NCBI GenBank assembly: GCA_947454215.1
Contig: CANGJN010000013.1
Coordinates: 1-9,169, forward strand
Direction of reading: 5' to 3'
DNA length: 9,169 nt
DNA from: Neisseriaceae bacterium
GTDB taxonomy: Bacteria > Pseudomonadota > Gammaproteobacteria > Burkholderiales > UBA11063
Shown here: positions 7,384 to 9,169 of the stretch, one piece after another
How positions within the stretch are numbered: the first letter of the stretch is position 1
Layout of the letters: every line of letters starts with the position of its first letter
Notes under the pieces: model-generated
Databases searched by the model: none
Told to the model about the DNA's origin: nothing
The model's input: only the letters and a program-made list of their open reading frames with translations
Translations under genes and position numbers: made by a program

Positions 7384-8164
7384 TATTAATATTTCATCCT
7401 AACTTTCATTTAACCTATTAAGAACTAGAATTTTTGATATTAATTAAAATAATGATCCCATGGTTAATAACTACAAGCATCATTAAATAGAGATAAATAC
7501 GGTGTATAAATAATTTTTATATTAATATTAGAGTTACTTTAACCATATTAATAATAATTGTTACAATTTAAAAAACACTCGTTACTTCATCAAGTATAAA
7601 TTAATAATCAAAACTGATGCGATGTTTTTGGTTTTCTGGCTAATTGAGATAAAGTAATATGAAGAATGACTTCATCTCTTGCCAATTATATGAAACTCAT
7701 TAATTATTTTAAATTAATACCATTAGTATTTATATGAGTTAAAGATTCAAAACTTTGGTTATAATTATATTTTTTTAAACATAATATTATAGTCTCTTTT
7801 AACAATATATATCATTTTATTAATCAATGAATAAAGAATTTAACTTATTCTTGTCTGATTACTATATGGAAATGGTATTAAAGTTTATTTCACTAACTAT
7901 GTTTTTAAAATAACAAGTGAAAACAGGAAATTAAATATTTTTTTATAAGTGATTACTTATAATTATGATATATGTAATAAATTTTTACTATAGATAGAGA
8001 GATATGAAAAACAAAAATCGTATGCTCAAAAATAATGATAGAAGATTGTACAGTTAGTTATTAATTTAGATTTGTCCCTAGATATTTTATTGATTTAACC
8101 AATCGTAAAAAGTATTGAGGATTATTCCAACTTATATTCTTATTTTTTTTAACAGAGATATTAT
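7384..8164. other. AT-rich non-coding stretch upstream of the permease
   Basis: No intact reading frame of credible length, tRNA or rRNA is seen on either strand. Visible structures are a 6-bp hairpin ATGAAG/CTTCAT (7659-7675, loop AATGA) and the 20-base palindrome at 7943-7962. The permease promoter must lie in the first part, but no clear -35/-10 pair stands out in such AT-rich sequence. Short runs of protein-like translation broken by stops suggest decayed genes, without recognisable identity. Confidence 0.5.
7943..7962. promoter_or_regulatory. Perfect 20-bp palindrome, operator-like
   Basis: Arms TTATAAGT and ACTTATAA around GATT, preceded by a run of T. On the plus strand there is no following U tract, so it is not a good intrinsic terminator there. 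It could be an operator from a lost gene or a weak hairpin; no adjacent intact gene explains it. Confidence 0.3.
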
Positions 8165-8541
8165 ATGTACAAAAATTTTATTGGAATAGACAGGTAAAAA
8201 ACAATGTATTTGTTTTTAATAAACAAATTGCTAATGTCTGTTTTAGGAAATAAAGATAATACTTGGGTTGTTTTTGAGACTACTGAAGACCGTGAAACTA
8301 AATTGATGGACTGAATTAAAAATTATGTTTTTCTTTTCATAGAACTAAAACAAAAACAGTTAAGATCTATTTAAAAAATTTAGGTATTAAAGTTAAATCA
8401 GACACAATTGATGCTAAAGTATTAGTTGGTCAAGAAAAACATCCAGTCTTATTTATAGGAAACTCAAGACATGAAGATAATACTTTAACAACCTTATGAG
8501 TAGATCAATTTAAAGAAGCAGTTAGTTCAAGAAAAGAATAA
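8165..8541 (+). pseudogene. Degenerate IS110-family transposase remnant
   Basis: Two frames resemble IS110-type transposases. From ATG at 8165: MYKNFIGIDR, stop, then IN-K...VFETTED, like the N-terminal FIGIDxSK block of the RuvC-like DEDD domain. From about 8344 in another frame: TVKIYLKNLGIKVKSDTIDAKVL, the hallmark KTVxxxxKxLGxKxKxDxIDAxxL block, then QFKEAVSSRKE ending at TAA 8541. At least three in-frame stops, a frameshift and loss of the segment between the blocks show it is dead. After 8531 the next frame (EKN...LNSLLNDVIKNN, to about 8597) may be a further shifted remnant. Intact IS110 transposases are about 300-400 residues, so the C-terminal Ser-dependent domain is missing. IS110 elements lack terminal inverted repeats, so its ends cannot be drawn. 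The subgroup is unknown. Confidence 0.7.
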
Positions 8542-8921
8542 ACATCAACCCCTTAATAGCTTATTAAATGATGTGATAAAGAATAATAGGACATAGATTA
8601 AATAATAAAAAAGACATCTATCTAACAATTTTTCTAATATTAAGTCAAACAGATAAGAAAATTTAATTTTTAATAACATCATTGTTTATTAATTTATAGC
8701 AATTAAATTATCAATGAAGTCAAAATATTTAAAAAGTCTTAGTATAAAATATATCTATAAATTTAAATCTAAATACTTATATGACATATTTCAGTAACAG
8801 CAATAATTATTTTAATGAACACTTATTATTAGAATTAAAATAAATGCTAATTAAAAAATTTTAATTTACTTAAGAAGCATAAAGAGTTAAAATATTTAAT
8901 TTATATAATTATATTATTTAC
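8542..8921. other. AT-rich non-coding stretch after the transposase remnant
   Basis: Apart from the possible shifted transposase tail to about 8597, no coding frame, RNA gene or clear repeat is recognised. The sequence is almost entirely A and T with stops in all frames. Confidence 0.5.
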
Positions 8922-8987
8922 TTAATAACTATTTAAGAAAATCAAATATTATATAATAATAAAAATTTTCTTAAATAGTTTTATTAA
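8922..8987 (-). terminator. Long inverted repeat, probable terminator of the right-edge gene
   Basis: Perfect 16-base arms (8927-8942, AACTATTTAAGAAAAT, and 8965-8980) enclose 22 bases; with a slight bulge the pairing extends through TTAATAA/TTATTAA to 8922 and 8987. It lies just 7 bases past the stop of the minus-strand partial gene, so it could end that transcript, although it has little G+C and no clean U tract. It might instead be the end of a decayed small mobile element. Confidence 0.5.
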
Positions 8988-8994
8988 TTATGAA

Positions 8995-9169
8995 TTAAGA
9001 AATTATTTGTTGATATAATGCATTAGTTGTACCATCAAAAATAGGAGCATATCCTACAGAAAAATTACCTGTACCTATTGGATTAGTTACAGATATAACT
9101 GAAACTACACTGTTTGTTCCTTGAATAAATGGACCAGAAGTATACCTGCTAACCAAAGTTTCCCCACCA
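8995..9169 (-). CDS. C-terminal end of an unidentified protein (cut by window edge)
   Basis: An open frame enters from the right edge and ends at TAA 8997-8995, giving the last 57 residues (GGETLVSRYTSGPFIQGTNS...TNALYQQIIS). It is rich in Gly, Ser, Thr, Asn and Val with alternating hydrophobic residues, as in beta-strand-rich extracellular, surface or phage-fibre proteins, and has no charged C-terminal tail or membrane segment. The composition is distinct from the surrounding non-coding DNA, and codons read cleanly to the edge. I do not recognise the family, and with under 60 residues no function should be assigned. Confidence 0.65.
   Translation of the reverse strand, partial: GGETLVSRYTSGPFIQGTNSVVSVISVTNPIGTGNFSVGYAPIFDGTTNALYQQIIS

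Noticed and set aside
7659..7695. Minus-strand stop-free stretch near 7615-7690 (LARDEVILHITLSQLARKP)
   Set aside because: Looks protein-like but has no start, no family I recognise, and overlaps a small hairpin; not enough to call a pseudogene.
8004..8057. Tiny plus-strand frame starting MKNKNRMLK after GAGAG
   Set aside because: Only 17 codons, lysine/asparagine-rich as expected by chance in AT-rich DNA, with no supporting context.

Overview
The window comes from a strongly AT-rich bacterial genome. Its left 5.4 kb holds most of the classic ribosomal protein/RNA polymerase operon, all on the minus strand: rplK (L11), rplA (L1), rplJ (L10), rplL (L7/L12) and the first ~954 codons of rpoB, which runs off the left edge. 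From memory of these families, the L11, L10, L7/L12 and RpoB N-termini look betaproteobacterial, for example RpoB starting [17 protein letters not shown] and L11 with [19 protein letters not shown] and [10 protein letters not shown]. The AT bias, long decayed spacers and an eroded transposase suggest a host-associated or reducing genome. No genus can be assigned from the sequence alone.

Operon layout, in transcription order (right to left): a near-consensus sigma70 promoter at 5448-5476; a short leader with two small hairpins; rplK; rplA one base later; a 347-bp spacer; rplJ, which starts at TTG; rplL; a strong hairpin; then rpoB. The 347-bp spacer has two distinct parts. Next to rplJ is a recognisable L10-leader fold, the site through which L10(L12)4 represses rplJL. 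Next to rplA are two ~29-bp repeats with the architecture of type I-E CRISPR repeats: a 5-bp GC-rich stem and an 8-nt 3' tag, separated by a 30-bp spacer. No cas genes lie in the window. The secE-nusG pair that usually precedes rplK is absent.

Upstream of the operon, on the same strand, a 471-bp spacer separates rplK from a 514-residue APC-superfamily amino acid permease. The permease is an inner-membrane transporter, plausibly for host-derived amino acids. To its right is a 1.6-kb stretch with no intact gene. It contains a broken IS110-family transposase remnant on the plus strand (about 8165-8541, perhaps to about 8597) and several AT-rich palindromes. The last 175 bases hold the C-terminal end of an unidentified minus-strand protein, followed by a long inverted repeat.

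The most unusual observation is the CRISPR-like repeat pair inside the rplA-rplJ spacer. It would be co-transcribed with the ribosomal protein mRNA, in the orientation that forms the crRNA-type stem.
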